Positions 50,322 to 58,727 of a stretch of 64,000 nucleotides of DNA are shown here, in pieces. This stretch comes from CAVZVW01 sp963778845 (lineage in GTDB: Bacteria; Actinomycetota; Actinomycetes; Actinomycetales; Kineosporiaceae): NCBI GenBank assembly GCA_963778845.1, contig CAVZVW010000009.1, positions 1,736,001 through 1,800,000 on the forward strand, written 5' to 3'. The position numbers were made by a program, and so were the translations under genes. Numbering within the stretch: position 1 is the first letter of the stretch; each line of letters begins with the position of its first letter. The notes beneath the pieces are model-generated. The model saw nothing but the letters and a program-made list of their open reading frames with translations. It had not been told where the DNA came from and did no database searches.

Positions 50322-51131
50322 TCAGGAGCGAGCCAAGGTCAGGTAGGCGAAACCGAGGGTCCCGCGGTACCCGCGCAGCCACCCGTCGCGATGCTCGTCG
50401 ACACGGGCCCGGGCCGGTATGGCGTCAGGGGAGTCGGCATGGTCGGCGATCCATCGCTCGTACCCGGCGCACCAGCGCGACTCGAAGCTGTCCCACTCGG
50501 ACAGGCTTGCCATTCTCAGGCCAAGGAGCCGGTAGCCCGTGGCCATCGCCAGGTCCACGAGGTCGGCGACGCTCCCGAAGTCCTCGGCCCGGGCATGAAG
50601 TCCGGCGAGCGCCTCGGGCGTCGGCGGCTGCTCCCAGACGGCGTCCCCCAGCAGGAGCCGGCCACCCGGACGCACATGCGCGTGCAGAGCCTTCAGAGTG
50701 CCTGCGGTTCCGCCCCAGGCGTGGCTCACCCCGATCGCGATGAGCACGTCGGCGGGGTCACCACGCCATCCTGCGACGTCAGCCTCCTCGAAGCGCACGC
50801 GGCCCACCAGCCCTCGAGCCTGGGCGTTGGTCCGACCGCGTTCCAGTGCCTCGGCGTCGATGTCGATCCCCAGCCCGTGCGCGGTGGGCGCCCCCGCGAG
50901 GACCCGCAGCAGCAGCTCACCCCAGCCACACCCGAGATCGACGACGCGAGCCCCGGCCAGCGGCTGCAGACCCGCTACGAGGTCGGCGGCTGCGGCGTCG
51001 GACAGGGGCGCGTTGAAGTCGAGGTACGTGTGGCCAGAGGGGGCCGACCGACCCCGAACCGGCCGACCCGGAGCCGACGGCCCTCCGGACGGCCCCTCGG
51101 GTACCGGGTGGCCGGTGCTCGACCCGGTCAC
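50322..51131 (-). CDS. class I SAM-dependent methyltransferase
   Basis: This 269-residue methyltransferase has the SAM motif ARVVDLGCGWGELLLRVL near residue 65, acidic motif GLGIDIDAEALERG, FEEADVAGWRGDPADVLIAIG and a C-terminal lid domain. A Gly/Pro/Ser-rich tail of about 35 residues precedes the fold. GTG 51131 overlaps the VOC stop as GTGA. Substrate unknown. Confidence 0.85.
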   Translation of the reverse strand: MTGSSTGHPVPEGPSGGPSAPGRPVRGRSAPSGHTYLDFNAPLSDAAAADLVAGLQPLAGARVVDLGCGWGELLLRVLAGAPTAHGLGIDIDAEALERGRTNAQARGLVGRVRFEEADVAGWRGDPADVLIAIGVSHAWGGTAGTLKALHAHVRPGGRLLLGDAVWEQPPTPEALAGLHARAEDFGSVADLVDLAMATGYRLLGLRMASLSEWDSFESRWCAGYERWIADHADSPDAIPARARVDEHRDGWLRGYRGTLGFAYLTLARS

Positions 51132-51553
51132 TCGGGAACGCTGAAGAGCGTGAGCTGGACGTCGCCGGGCGCCAGAAGCCGGACGTTGCGGTGTCCCCAC
51201 GGCGTCGCGACCGGGGCGCCGAGCGCCTGCGCCCCTGCGTCGGTCAGCACGGCCGCGGTCACGGCGCTGTCGGCGACCCGCATGGCGATGCGGACCGGGG
51301 CACCCGCCCCGCGCCGGCCGACCTCGACCTCGTCGACGAAGCCCGACTGTGCGGTGTCGAGGATCTCGAAGGTCGCCCGGTCGACGGACATGATGACACC
51401 TCGCCCGTTCACGCCGTCCCACTCCTCCTGCGTCACCATCCCCAGCGCGCCACGGTAGAACGCCACGGCGGCGTCGAAGTCGCCGACCGTGAGGGCCACG
51501 CGAAGCTCCAGCACGTCGCCCGTCTCGGGCGTCACGTCGTCCATGGCGCCCAT
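51128..51553 (-). CDS. VOC (glyoxalase/bleomycin-resistance) fold protein
   Basis: This 141-residue vicinal-oxygen-chelate protein shows LELRVALTVGDFDAAVAFYRGALGM, the first betaalphabetabetabeta unit, and VRIAMRVADSAVTAAVLTDAGA with NVRLLAPGDVQLTLF, the second. The metal-ligand positions are not obvious. ATG 51553 or 51544 may be used. It is co-translated with the methyltransferase. Confidence 0.85.
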   Translation of the reverse strand: MGAMDDVTPETGDVLELRVALTVGDFDAAVAFYRGALGMVTQEEWDGVNGRGVIMSVDRATFEILDTAQSGFVDEVEVGRRGAGAPVRIAMRVADSAVTAAVLTDAGAQALGAPVATPWGHRNVRLLAPGDVQLTLFSVPE

Positions 51554-51820
51554 GCTGGCGCCGCCGAGCGCTCCAGACCACCCCCCGTCTGCCGATCGCG
51601 GTGAGCGTGGACACGGGCGTGGCCGAAGACGGGGGTGACCACCCCGATTCCGGTCCACCGTGGCGTCCACGCTCGACCGACGTGCATGATCAAGCCAAGA
51701 GGAGGCGCGCGGTCAGACACGCGACGGGTCGCGTAGAGAGCGCGAACCGGACGTGCGTGATCGGCGCCTTGCGTGATCGGCGCCTGAGACGGGGTCGAGC
51801 AACGCATGACCAAAAGAAGG
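51554..51820. other. gene-free upstream region of VOC gene
   Basis: No gene seen. It contains a tandem duplication of GCGTGATCGGCGCCT (51755 and 51771) and leads into the terminator hairpin at 51821. Confidence 0.6.
51755..51785. repeat. 16-bp tandem duplication
   Basis: GCGTGATCGGCGCCTT at 51755-51770 is repeated at 51771-51785 with one base fewer. It lies just beyond the operon terminator. Confidence 0.8.
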
Positions 51821-51854
51821 AACGGGCCGGCATGGGGGGGTATGCCGGCCCGTT
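51821..51854 (-). terminator. rho-independent terminator of the molybdenum hydroxylase/permease operon
   Basis: AACGGGCCGGCAT (51821-51833) and ATGCCGGCCCGTT (51842-51854) form a perfect 13-bp stem with an 8-nt loop. On the minus strand the stem is followed by CCTTCTTTTGG, a U-rich run, so it terminates transcripts arriving from the permease gene at 52008. Confidence 0.85.
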
Positions 51855-52007
51855 CAGGGAGGTGCGTCGGCACTGTGGGCTAGGCCGCCGTGCGTCAACC
51901 CACGAGTCCACGGGCCTGATGTCGCTCCTCGTGACCGAGGGTGCGCCCCCCTTCGTTAGGGAAACGTCGCTGCAGTGTTATGTCTGACCTAAGTTCCCGG
52001 CCCGGGC

Positions 52008-53474
52008 CTAGGCGCCACGCTCCTGCGCTCGCACCCGGGACTGTCCGGTCGCCCAGTACCCGACGACACCGACGAGGAGTGCCAGCAGCACGCCGAGGTT
52101 GGCGAAGGCCCAGTCCCCCGACTTGCCGCCGAGCCCCAGCGGGCCGAGCAGGTAGCCCTGCCACGACAGCCATCCCGCGTAGGTGTTCGTCACCAGCCCC
52201 CAGCCCACGACGGTGCCGACCAGCATCGTCACCACAGCAGGCGCCCCCACGCCGCCGTAGCGCCCCGACACGTCGTAGAGCTCGGTCTCGGCGTAGTCCC
52301 GCTTCCGCAGGAAGAGGTCGGCCACGAAGACCCCGCACCACGCGGCGATCGGCACGCCCATGGTGATCAGGAAGCCCTGGAACGGGATGAAGAAGTTGTC
52401 GGCGATCCAGACGAAGTAGATCGTGCCGAGGATCATGATGACGCCGTCGATCATGGCCGCCGACCACCGCGGCACGCGCAGACCCAGCGTGAGAAGGGCC
52501 AGTCCCGAGGAGTAGATGTCGAGGACGGCGCCGCCGATGATGCCGCCGATCGCGACGAGCGCGAACGGCACGAGGTACCAGGTGGGCAGGATCTCGGTGA
52601 GGGCGCCGACCGGGTCGACGGCGATGGCGTCCTTGAGCTTGGCGTCCGAGCCCGCGAGCAGCAGCCCGTACAGCACAAGGATCACCGGCGCGACACTGGC
52701 ACCGAACGTCGTCCACCCGACGACACCACGGCTGGACGCCGAGCGCGGCAGGTACCGCGAGTAGTCGCCGCCGGAGTTGACCCAGCCCAGCCCGAACCCG
52801 GTCATCGCGAAGACGAGCGCCCCGATGAACGCCTGCGTGGACCCGCTCGGAAGCGCGCTGACGATCTTCCAGTGGACGTGGTCGAACGTGAGCAGGACGT
52901 AGCCCACGGTCAGGATCGCCAGGCCCACTGTGAGGATCGCCTGCAGCCGCATGATCACGTCGAAGCCGAAGACGCCGGCGAACACGATCACCGCGGCGAC
53001 GACGAGGAATGCCAGCACCTTCGTGACGTTCCCCGAACCCCAGCCGAGGCGGCCGAAGACCGTGGCGGTGGCCAGCGTCGCCAGCGCGCACAGCACCGTC
53101 TCCCAGCCCACCAGCAGCACGTAGGAAACCGCTGCCGGCATCGCGTTCCCGTTGACCCCGAAGGGGGCCCGCGAGGTGATCATCGTCGGGGCGGACCCGC
53201 GCTTGCCCGACAGGGCGACAAGGCCGACCAGCAGGAACGAGAACACGATCCCGACGAGGCCGGCCACCACCGCCTGCCAGAACGAGACGCCGAAGCCCAG
53301 GATGTAGGCCCCGTAGCTGATGCCGAGCACCGCGATGTTGGCCGCGCACCACGGCCAGAACAGGTCGCGAGGGGTGCCCTTGCGCTCGGACTCGTCGATG
53401 ATGTTGATGCCGTTCTGCTCGACGGCCATCCCGGCGGTCTGGCCACCGAGCTCCGTCGACTGGTCAGATGCCAT
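52008..53474 (-). CDS. NCS1-family nucleobase permease
   Basis: This 488-residue, 12-helix transporter is of the NCS1 (cytosine/purine/allantoin/hydantoin) family. Helix 1 carries FWPWCAANIAVLGISYGAYILGFG, then SAPTMITSRAPFGVNGN (substrate loop), GFGLGWVNSGGDYSRYLP and GGAVLDIYSSGLALLTLG. Identity of the base cannot be read from sequence. GAAGGAGA precedes ATG 53474, which overlaps the phosphorylase gene by 11 nt. It is the last gene before the terminator. Confidence 0.92.
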   Translation of the reverse strand: MASDQSTELGGQTAGMAVEQNGINIIDESERKGTPRDLFWPWCAANIAVLGISYGAYILGFGVSFWQAVVAGLVGIVFSFLLVGLVALSGKRGSAPTMITSRAPFGVNGNAMPAAVSYVLLVGWETVLCALATLATATVFGRLGWGSGNVTKVLAFLVVAAVIVFAGVFGFDVIMRLQAILTVGLAILTVGYVLLTFDHVHWKIVSALPSGSTQAFIGALVFAMTGFGLGWVNSGGDYSRYLPRSASSRGVVGWTTFGASVAPVILVLYGLLLAGSDAKLKDAIAVDPVGALTEILPTWYLVPFALVAIGGIIGGAVLDIYSSGLALLTLGLRVPRWSAAMIDGVIMILGTIYFVWIADNFFIPFQGFLITMGVPIAAWCGVFVADLFLRKRDYAETELYDVSGRYGGVGAPAVVTMLVGTVVGWGLVTNTYAGWLSWQGYLLGPLGLGGKSGDWAFANLGVLLALLVGVVGYWATGQSRVRAQERGA

Positions 53475-54384
53475 CCCGGCTCTCCTTCTCGTGTGGACGT
53501 ACGCCGTCGCACAGCGCGTCGGCGATGACTCCCCCCAGCCGGGTGGCGGCAGCAGCCGCCACCCGGACGACCTCCTCGGAGTCGATCACTTCACCGCTCG
53601 CCTCGACCGTGGTCACCACGGAAAGGCCCAGCAGGTCCATCCCGGCCTCCCGGGCGGCGATAGCCTCCAGCACCGTCGACATCCCTACAACGTCCGCCCC
53701 CAACACCCGCAGCATCAGGGCCTCCGCGACGGTCTCGTAGTGCGGCCCGCGCAGCATGGCATAGACGCCCTCGACGAGCCCGGGGTCCACCCGACGTGCA
53801 CGGTCGCGCCAGGCCGGCGTCCACGCGTGCGTCATGTCCACGAACCGCGGCCCCCGCAGCGGGGAGTCCAGAGCGAGGTTCAGGTGGTCACGGATGACCA
53901 CGCCCGTGCCCGGCCCCCAGTCCGGACGCAGCGACCCGTTGGCGTTCGTCAGCACGGCCAGCCGGCACCCGCTCGCGGCCGCGGTGCGGACGGCGTGCGC
54001 GACCGCCGGGGCCCCGTGCCCCTCGTACAGGTGCGTGCGCCCGAGGAACACGAGCAGGCGGACGCCGCCCTCGCGCGGCCCGCCCGCGACGTCTCCTGCC
54101 TGGGTGATCGCGTGCGCCGAGGACCCCGGAAGGAGCATCGAGCGCACCAGGCCGACGTGGCCGTCGGCCACCGGAGCCCAGAACCCGGGCAGGTCGGTCA
54201 CGGCCACCTCGGCCACCGTCGTCCCTAGGGCTTCGGCCGCCCCCGACCAGCCCGAACCCAGCACCACCACGGCGTCGTGCCGGTCGACCCCCGTCCTCCG
54301 GGCGAGCTCGGTGGCGGCGGCGCGGGCCACGTCGTAGGGGTCGGGCGGCGGCTCGGCCACCGTGGCTCCCTGGTCTCGGGTCAT
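53464..54384 (-). CDS. punA: purine-nucleoside phosphorylase
   Basis: This 306-residue trimeric-type phosphorylase splits (deoxy)inosine and guanosine to the base and (deoxy)ribose 1-phosphate. The phosphate site VVLGSGWSG and FLGRTHLYEGHG are clear, as are NANGSL, AMLRGPHYET with the purine-site Glu, and GADVVGMSTVLEAIAA. It is slightly longer than usual because of an N-terminal extension. ATG 54384 overlaps the hydrolase stop. It sits with a permease and an oxidoreductase that could process purine bases. Confidence 0.92.
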   Translation of the reverse strand: MTRDQGATVAEPPPDPYDVARAAATELARRTGVDRHDAVVVLGSGWSGAAEALGTTVAEVAVTDLPGFWAPVADGHVGLVRSMLLPGSSAHAITQAGDVAGGPREGGVRLLVFLGRTHLYEGHGAPAVAHAVRTAAASGCRLAVLTNANGSLRPDWGPGTGVVIRDHLNLALDSPLRGPRFVDMTHAWTPAWRDRARRVDPGLVEGVYAMLRGPHYETVAEALMLRVLGADVVGMSTVLEAIAAREAGMDLLGLSVVTTVEASGEVIDSEEVVRVAAAAATRLGGVIADALCDGVRPHEKESRDGI

Positions 54385-55373
54385 GGCGGGCCCGTCGTGC
54401 CGGTCGTGCTGGTCATGCCGGTCGTGCTGGTCATGCCCGTCGTGCTGGTCACGCCCATCGTGCTGGCACTGAGCGAGCGTGGGTCACGGCCCGCCCAGCC
54501 CCCGCGCTCGACCGCGGCGAAGAAGTCCCCGACGACGCGGTTGAACAGGTCGGGCTCCTCGAGGTTGCAGGTGTGCCCGGTCCGCGGCAGGACCACCAGG
54601 CCGGCGCCAGGGATGGTCCGCTTGAGCATGAGGTCGGGCTCCAGGCAGCCCTCGTCCTCGTCGCCGGTCATCACGAGCGTGGGCACGGTGAGCGCCGCCA
54701 GCTGCGTGCGCAGGTCGTACAGGGACGGGCGGCCCCGCTGCACGCCCCGCATGGTCAGGGCCGCGCCGAGCGCGTCGTGCTCCGCGAGCCGCCCGGCGAA
54801 CTCCGCCCAGCCCCGGGGGTTCTTGTTCTGCAGCTGCACCCGCGCGGGCCCGACTGCGAACCACTGGGCGACCAGCGCGGACCCGTCGCGCTCGAACGCC
54901 TGTGCCATGGCCTCGGACTCCTCCCGGAAGGCGGCCTGGCGGTCGGGCTGAGCGCCGTACCCGCACCCGGCCACGACGAGGGATGCCGCCCGCTGCGGGT
55001 GGCGCAGCCCCAGGTGCAGCGTGCAGAAACCGCCCATCGACAGCCCGACCACGTGCGCCCGGTCCACGCCGAGGCCGTCGAGGACGGCCACGGCGTCGGC
55101 GACCGCCCGGGCCTGGGAGTAGGCCCCCGGGTCCGCGGGGACGTCCGAGGGCGGGTAGCCGCGTGCGGCGTAGGTGATGCACCGGTACCACTGCGAGAAG
55201 TGCCGCACCTGGGGCTCCCAGCTGCGGTGGTCTCCGGCGAACTCGTGCACGAGCAGCAGGGGGAACCCCGCGCCGGACTCCTCGACGTGCAGGCGCACCC
55301 CGTCGTCGGTCACGACGTCCCTGGTCACGGTGCCTCCGGTCGCGACGTCCCCGGTCTCGATGTCGATGGTCAC
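54381..55373 (-). CDS. alpha/beta-hydrolase with repetitive C-terminal tail
   Basis: This 330-residue hydrolase has nucleophile Ser in VVGLSMGGFCTLHL, acid Asp in VMTGDEDEG, catalytic His in RTGHTCNLEEP, and an oxyanion region LLVHEFAGDHRSW. It resembles enol-lactone or ring-cleavage hydrolases. The last 30 residues are Ser-Thr-Thr-Gly-Met repeats from an 18-bp tandem repeat. GTG 55373 has GAGGAGGG upstream and overlaps the preceding gene as GTGA. Confidence 0.88.
   Translation of the reverse strand: MTIDIETGDVATGGTVTRDVVTDDGVRLHVEESGAGFPLLLVHEFAGDHRSWEPQVRHFSQWYRCITYAARGYPPSDVPADPGAYSQARAVADAVAVLDGLGVDRAHVVGLSMGGFCTLHLGLRHPQRAASLVVAGCGYGAQPDRQAAFREESEAMAQAFERDGSALVAQWFAVGPARVQLQNKNPRGWAEFAGRLAEHDALGAALTMRGVQRGRPSLYDLRTQLAALTVPTLVMTGDEDEGCLEPDLMLKRTIPGAGLVVLPRTGHTCNLEEPDLFNRVVGDFFAAVERGGWAGRDPRSLSASTMGVTSTTGMTSTTGMTSTTGTTGPP
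54403..54456. repeat. three 18-bp tandem repeats at hydrolase C-terminus
   Basis: GTCGTGCTGGTCATGCCG and two near-identical units occupy 54403-54456, with a degenerate fourth to about 54474. They encode the repetitive tail of the alpha/beta-hydrolase. Confidence 0.9.
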
Positions 55374-55849
55374 TGCCCTCCTCGGTCGCGGCTGTGCTCT
55401 CGGGCGGGCCGGGGCTCTCGGGCGGGCCGGGGCGCTCGGGTGAGGGGGCGATGCCGGGTGGGTCGGGAGCCGTCGGTGGCGTCCCGGTTGTCCAGGTGCG
55501 CCGCACCGAGGATGTGCTCGCGCGTCAGCCGCGCGGCCTCCTCCTCGTCGCCTGCACGCAGCGCCACGAGCAGGCCGGCGTGCTGGGCGGCGGACTCCGA
55601 CTGCGGGCGCAGCACCAAGGGACCCCGCGGCATCGACTGCCACAGCCGACGCATCAACGACATCAGCATCGGGCTGCGGGCGCACTCGTAGATCGCGAAG
55701 TGGAAGTCGCGGTTCAGGCCCGGATACCCCGCGTCACCTTCGGGGAGGGTCTCCAGCTCCCCCACCAGGATCAGCTCACGCAGGGTCGCGGCCACCATGT
55801 CGGTCTTCGTCGGGTACGCGAGCACCCCCCGCGACGGCTGGCGGCTCAC
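55370..55849 (-). pseudogene. GntR/FCD regulator with internal deletion of the HTH
   Basis: The frame begins like a FadR-subfamily GntR protein (PTKTDMVAATLRELILVGEL) but jumps straight into the middle of the FCD ligand domain (PGLNRDFHFAIYECARSPML). About 90-100 residues carrying the rest of the winged helix and the first FCD helices are missing, without a frameshift. The FCD part continues normally to ILGAAHLDNRD, then a low-complexity Arg/Pro tail. DNA binding should be lost. The remaining 159 residues could still be translated (GTG 55849 overlaps the upstream stop) and might sense a ligand, but a decaying regulator is more likely. Confidence 0.7.
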
Positions 55850-58197
55850 GTCGCACCCCCATCGGCAAGGAGCGCCACCCGTGGCGCGGACATGGGCAGC
55901 CGGCCCACGCCGCCCACCAGGCCGAGGGCGTCGCGCACGGCGCAGGCCAGCGCGGCGCCGGCTCCCGTGACACCGCCCTCGCCGGCCCCCCGGGCACCCA
56001 ACGGGTTGCCCGGTGCCGGTGCGTCCTCGCAGACGAGCGTCTCGACGGCGCACAGCACGTCCGCGGTCGGCAGGAGGTAGTCCATGAAGGTCGTCGCCTG
56101 TGGCTGCCCGGCCGGGTCGTACCGGAACTCCTCCAGGAGCGCCCCGCCGACCCCCTGGGCCACCCCGCCGTGCAGCTGACCCTCGACCAGCCGGGGGTTG
56201 ACGGCCCGGCCCACCTCGTAGGCGACGAGATACCGCAGCACCCGCACCGCGCCGGTGTCGCGGTCCACCCGCACCACGGCGACATGCACCCCGTAGGGGT
56301 AGGTCATGTGCTCGACGTCGAAGCGCTCGCGCGCGCCAAGGCCCGGCTCCTCCCCGCCCAGGTGGGGGCTGCCAGCCACGCACGCCGCGGCCACCTCGCC
56401 CAGGGCGACGCCGCGGCTCGGCAGCCCGGCGACACCGACTCGGCCACGGGCGACGACCAGGTCGGCCTCGGCCGCCTCCAGCAGCCGGGCGGCGACCCGT
56501 CGCGCCTTGGCCGCGGTGGCCTGGGCGGCGAGGTGGACGGCGCTGCCCGCGACGACGGTGGTGCGGCTGGCCCAGGACCCGAGCCCGAAGGGCTGCAGAT
56601 CGGTGTCCCCGTTGACCACCTCGACCTGCGCCGGGTCGACCCCCAGGCCGTCCGCGGCGACCTGGGCCAGCACGGTCTCCACACCCTGGCCCAGGGACGT
56701 CCCACCGGAGTACACCCGCACCACGCCGTCGACCCCCACGACCACGTCGGCGGTCTCCGAGGGGCCGAGGCCGCTCTTCTCCAGGAACACGGCGACCCCC
56801 AGGCCGGCCGCCGCACCGCCCGCACGCTCGCCGTCCACGAGTGCTGCCCAGCCCTGGTCGCGCACGCGGCCCATGGCCTTCTCCAGCAGGCCCGGGTAGT
56901 CCCCGCCGTCGAGGACGACGTCGGTGCCCAGGGTGTTCAGCGCCCGCCGGTGCGGCAGCTCGGCCGGCCCGAGCAGGTTGCGGCGCCGCAGCTCGACGCG
57001 GTCCAGGCCGAGCCGGTCCGCGGCGACGTCGAGCAGCTGCTCGCGGGCGAACGTCCCCTCGAACCGGCCGGGCGCGCGGTAGGTCCCGCACGGTGTCTTG
57101 TTCGTGAGGACGACGCGAGCGCGCCCCGCGTAGGTCGGCACCCGGTAGGGGCCGGGCAGCATCGCCAGAGTCAGCTCGGGGACGATGACACCGTGTGTGC
57201 GGACGTAGGCCCCGTTGTCGTGGTCGACCTCGTCGCGCAGGCCCAGGATCAGGCCCTGGTCGTCCATGGCGACCTCGATGCGGTGCACCTGCTCGCGGGA
57301 GTGGTTGGCCGCGACGAGGTGCTCGCGCCTGTCCTCGACCCACTTCACCGGACGGCGCAACCGACGGGCGAGCCAAGGGACGAGGAAGTCCTCCGGGTAG
57401 AACTCCCCCCGCACCCCGAAGCCGCCGCCGGCGTCCACGGCATGCATCCGGATCCGCTCGGGCTCGATCCTCAGCATCCCGGCGAGCACGCCCCGGTTGA
57501 ACGCCGGCACCTTCGTCGCACCCCAGATGTCCAGCCGTGCGACGCCCATCTTCGCGCCGTGCGCGTCCGGAGTGCCGGGGTCGGCCAGCAGCGCGCGCGG
57601 CTCCAGCGGGACGGCGCTGTGCCGCCCGACCGCGACGACCAGCCCGACGACGTGCGCGGCACGGGCGAAGGCCGCCTCGACGTCGCCGTAGCCGGCCTCG
57701 AGGACCGCCACCACGTCGGCGGCTGCGGCCCCCTCGGGATCTGCCGACGCGGCGAGCACCGCGGGCAGGTCTTCGTAGTCCACGGCGACGGCCTCAGCGG
57801 CGTCCTCCGCGGTGTAGGGGTCGGCAGCGACCACGACAGCGACCGGCTCACCGACGTAGCGCACGACCCCACCGGCGAGCACGGGCTGCAGGTGCTGCTC
57901 GAAGCGCCTCCCGCCCACAGGCAGGCGGACCGGGATGGCCGGGACCGAGCCGAGGTCGGCAAGGATGTCGGCGGCCGTCGCGACGGCGACGACGCCGGGC
58001 AGGCCGGCCGCCGCGGCACAGTCGATGTGAACCAGCCGTGCGTGGGCCACCGGAGACCGCACCACCCGCAGGTGGGCCTGCCCGGCGGCGTCCAGGTCGG
58101 CGGTGAAGCGCCCCCGACCGCGCAGCAGCCTCGGGTCCTCCTTGCGCGGCACGCTGCGCCCCACGCTCGGCCCCCTCAGCGGCTCCGGGGCGGTCAC
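55846..58197 (-). CDS. molybdenum hydroxylase large subunit (xanthine dehydrogenase family), intact copy
   Basis: This 783-residue molybdopterin-binding subunit is of the CoxL/XdhA family. It shows VGRSVPRKEDPRLLRGRGRF, YVGEPVAVVVAADPYTAEDAAEAV, HAVDAGGGFGVRGEFYPED, GTYRAPGRFEGTFAREQLLD, GGTSLGQGVETVLAQVAADGL and the catalytic-Glu segment GARGAGEGGVTGAG. The CO-dehydrogenase-specific AYxCSFR loop is absent, so it is not a form I CO dehydrogenase; a purine or N-heterocycle hydroxylase is more likely. GTG 58197 overlaps the FeS subunit stop. Confidence 0.9.
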   Translation of the reverse strand: MTAPEPLRGPSVGRSVPRKEDPRLLRGRGRFTADLDAAGQAHLRVVRSPVAHARLVHIDCAAAAGLPGVVAVATAADILADLGSVPAIPVRLPVGGRRFEQHLQPVLAGGVVRYVGEPVAVVVAADPYTAEDAAEAVAVDYEDLPAVLAASADPEGAAAADVVAVLEAGYGDVEAAFARAAHVVGLVVAVGRHSAVPLEPRALLADPGTPDAHGAKMGVARLDIWGATKVPAFNRGVLAGMLRIEPERIRMHAVDAGGGFGVRGEFYPEDFLVPWLARRLRRPVKWVEDRREHLVAANHSREQVHRIEVAMDDQGLILGLRDEVDHDNGAYVRTHGVIVPELTLAMLPGPYRVPTYAGRARVVLTNKTPCGTYRAPGRFEGTFAREQLLDVAADRLGLDRVELRRRNLLGPAELPHRRALNTLGTDVVLDGGDYPGLLEKAMGRVRDQGWAALVDGERAGGAAAGLGVAVFLEKSGLGPSETADVVVGVDGVVRVYSGGTSLGQGVETVLAQVAADGLGVDPAQVEVVNGDTDLQPFGLGSWASRTTVVAGSAVHLAAQATAAKARRVAARLLEAAEADLVVARGRVGVAGLPSRGVALGEVAAACVAGSPHLGGEEPGLGARERFDVEHMTYPYGVHVAVVRVDRDTGAVRVLRYLVAYEVGRAVNPRLVEGQLHGGVAQGVGGALLEEFRYDPAGQPQATTFMDYLLPTADVLCAVETLVCEDAPAPGNPLGARGAGEGGVTGAGAALACAVRDALGLVGGVGRLPMSAPRVALLADGGAT

Positions 58198-58727
58198 GAC
58201 GCCCCCGTCCCGCCGGCCTCGCCGGCCTCGCCGGCACCATCGGCACCGCGACGCTGCCGCGCCGTGTCGAGCACCGCGTCGACGATCCCCTGGTAACCGG
58301 TGCAGCGGCACAGGTTCGCCGCCATCGCCTCGCGCACCTGCGCGGCCGTCGGCTCCGGTGCGGCCGGGTCCAGGTCGTCGAGGTAGGCCTGCGCGAGCAT
58401 GAGGAAGCCGGGGGTGCAGAACCCGCACTGCAGGCCGTGGTGGTCGCAGAACGCCTGCTGCAGATCGCTGAGCTGCTCGCCCTCGGCGAGGCCCTCCACG
58501 GTCTGCACCGCGGCGCCGTCGGCCTGCACCCCGAACACCAGGCACGAGCGCACCGGCTGCCCGTCGAGCAGCACGGTGCAAGCCCCGCAGATCCCGTGCT
58601 CGCAGCCCAGGTGCGTCCCGGTGTACCCGAGGTCGTGTCGCAGGACGTCGGCCAGCAGCCGGCGCGGCTCGACGCTCACCTCGTGGACGGTGCCGTTGAC
58701 GCTCAGGCGCACCCGTTCGTCCGTCAC
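58194..58727 (-). CDS. molybdenum hydroxylase 2Fe-2S subunit
   Basis: This 177-residue CoxS/XdhC-type protein has two [2Fe-2S] clusters. The plant-ferredoxin site is CEHGICGACTVLLDG followed by a fourth Cys, and the second site is GLQCGFCTPG with NLCRCTGYQGIV. It passes electrons from the Mo site to the FAD subunit. The C-terminal tail (GEAGEAGGTG) comes from short GCCGGCCTC repeats. It is the only FeS subunit for two large subunits. Confidence 0.95.
   Translation of the reverse strand: MTDERVRLSVNGTVHEVSVEPRRLLADVLRHDLGYTGTHLGCEHGICGACTVLLDGQPVRSCLVFGVQADGAAVQTVEGLAEGEQLSDLQQAFCDHHGLQCGFCTPGFLMLAQAYLDDLDPAAPEPTAAQVREAMAANLCRCTGYQGIVDAVLDTARQRRGADGAGEAGEAGGTGAS

Noticed and set aside
55846..58197. 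Form I aerobic CO dehydrogenase large subunit
   Set aside because: The diagnostic AYxCSFR active-site loop is missing; the sequence reads GTYRAPGRFEG, as in other molybdenum hydroxylases.
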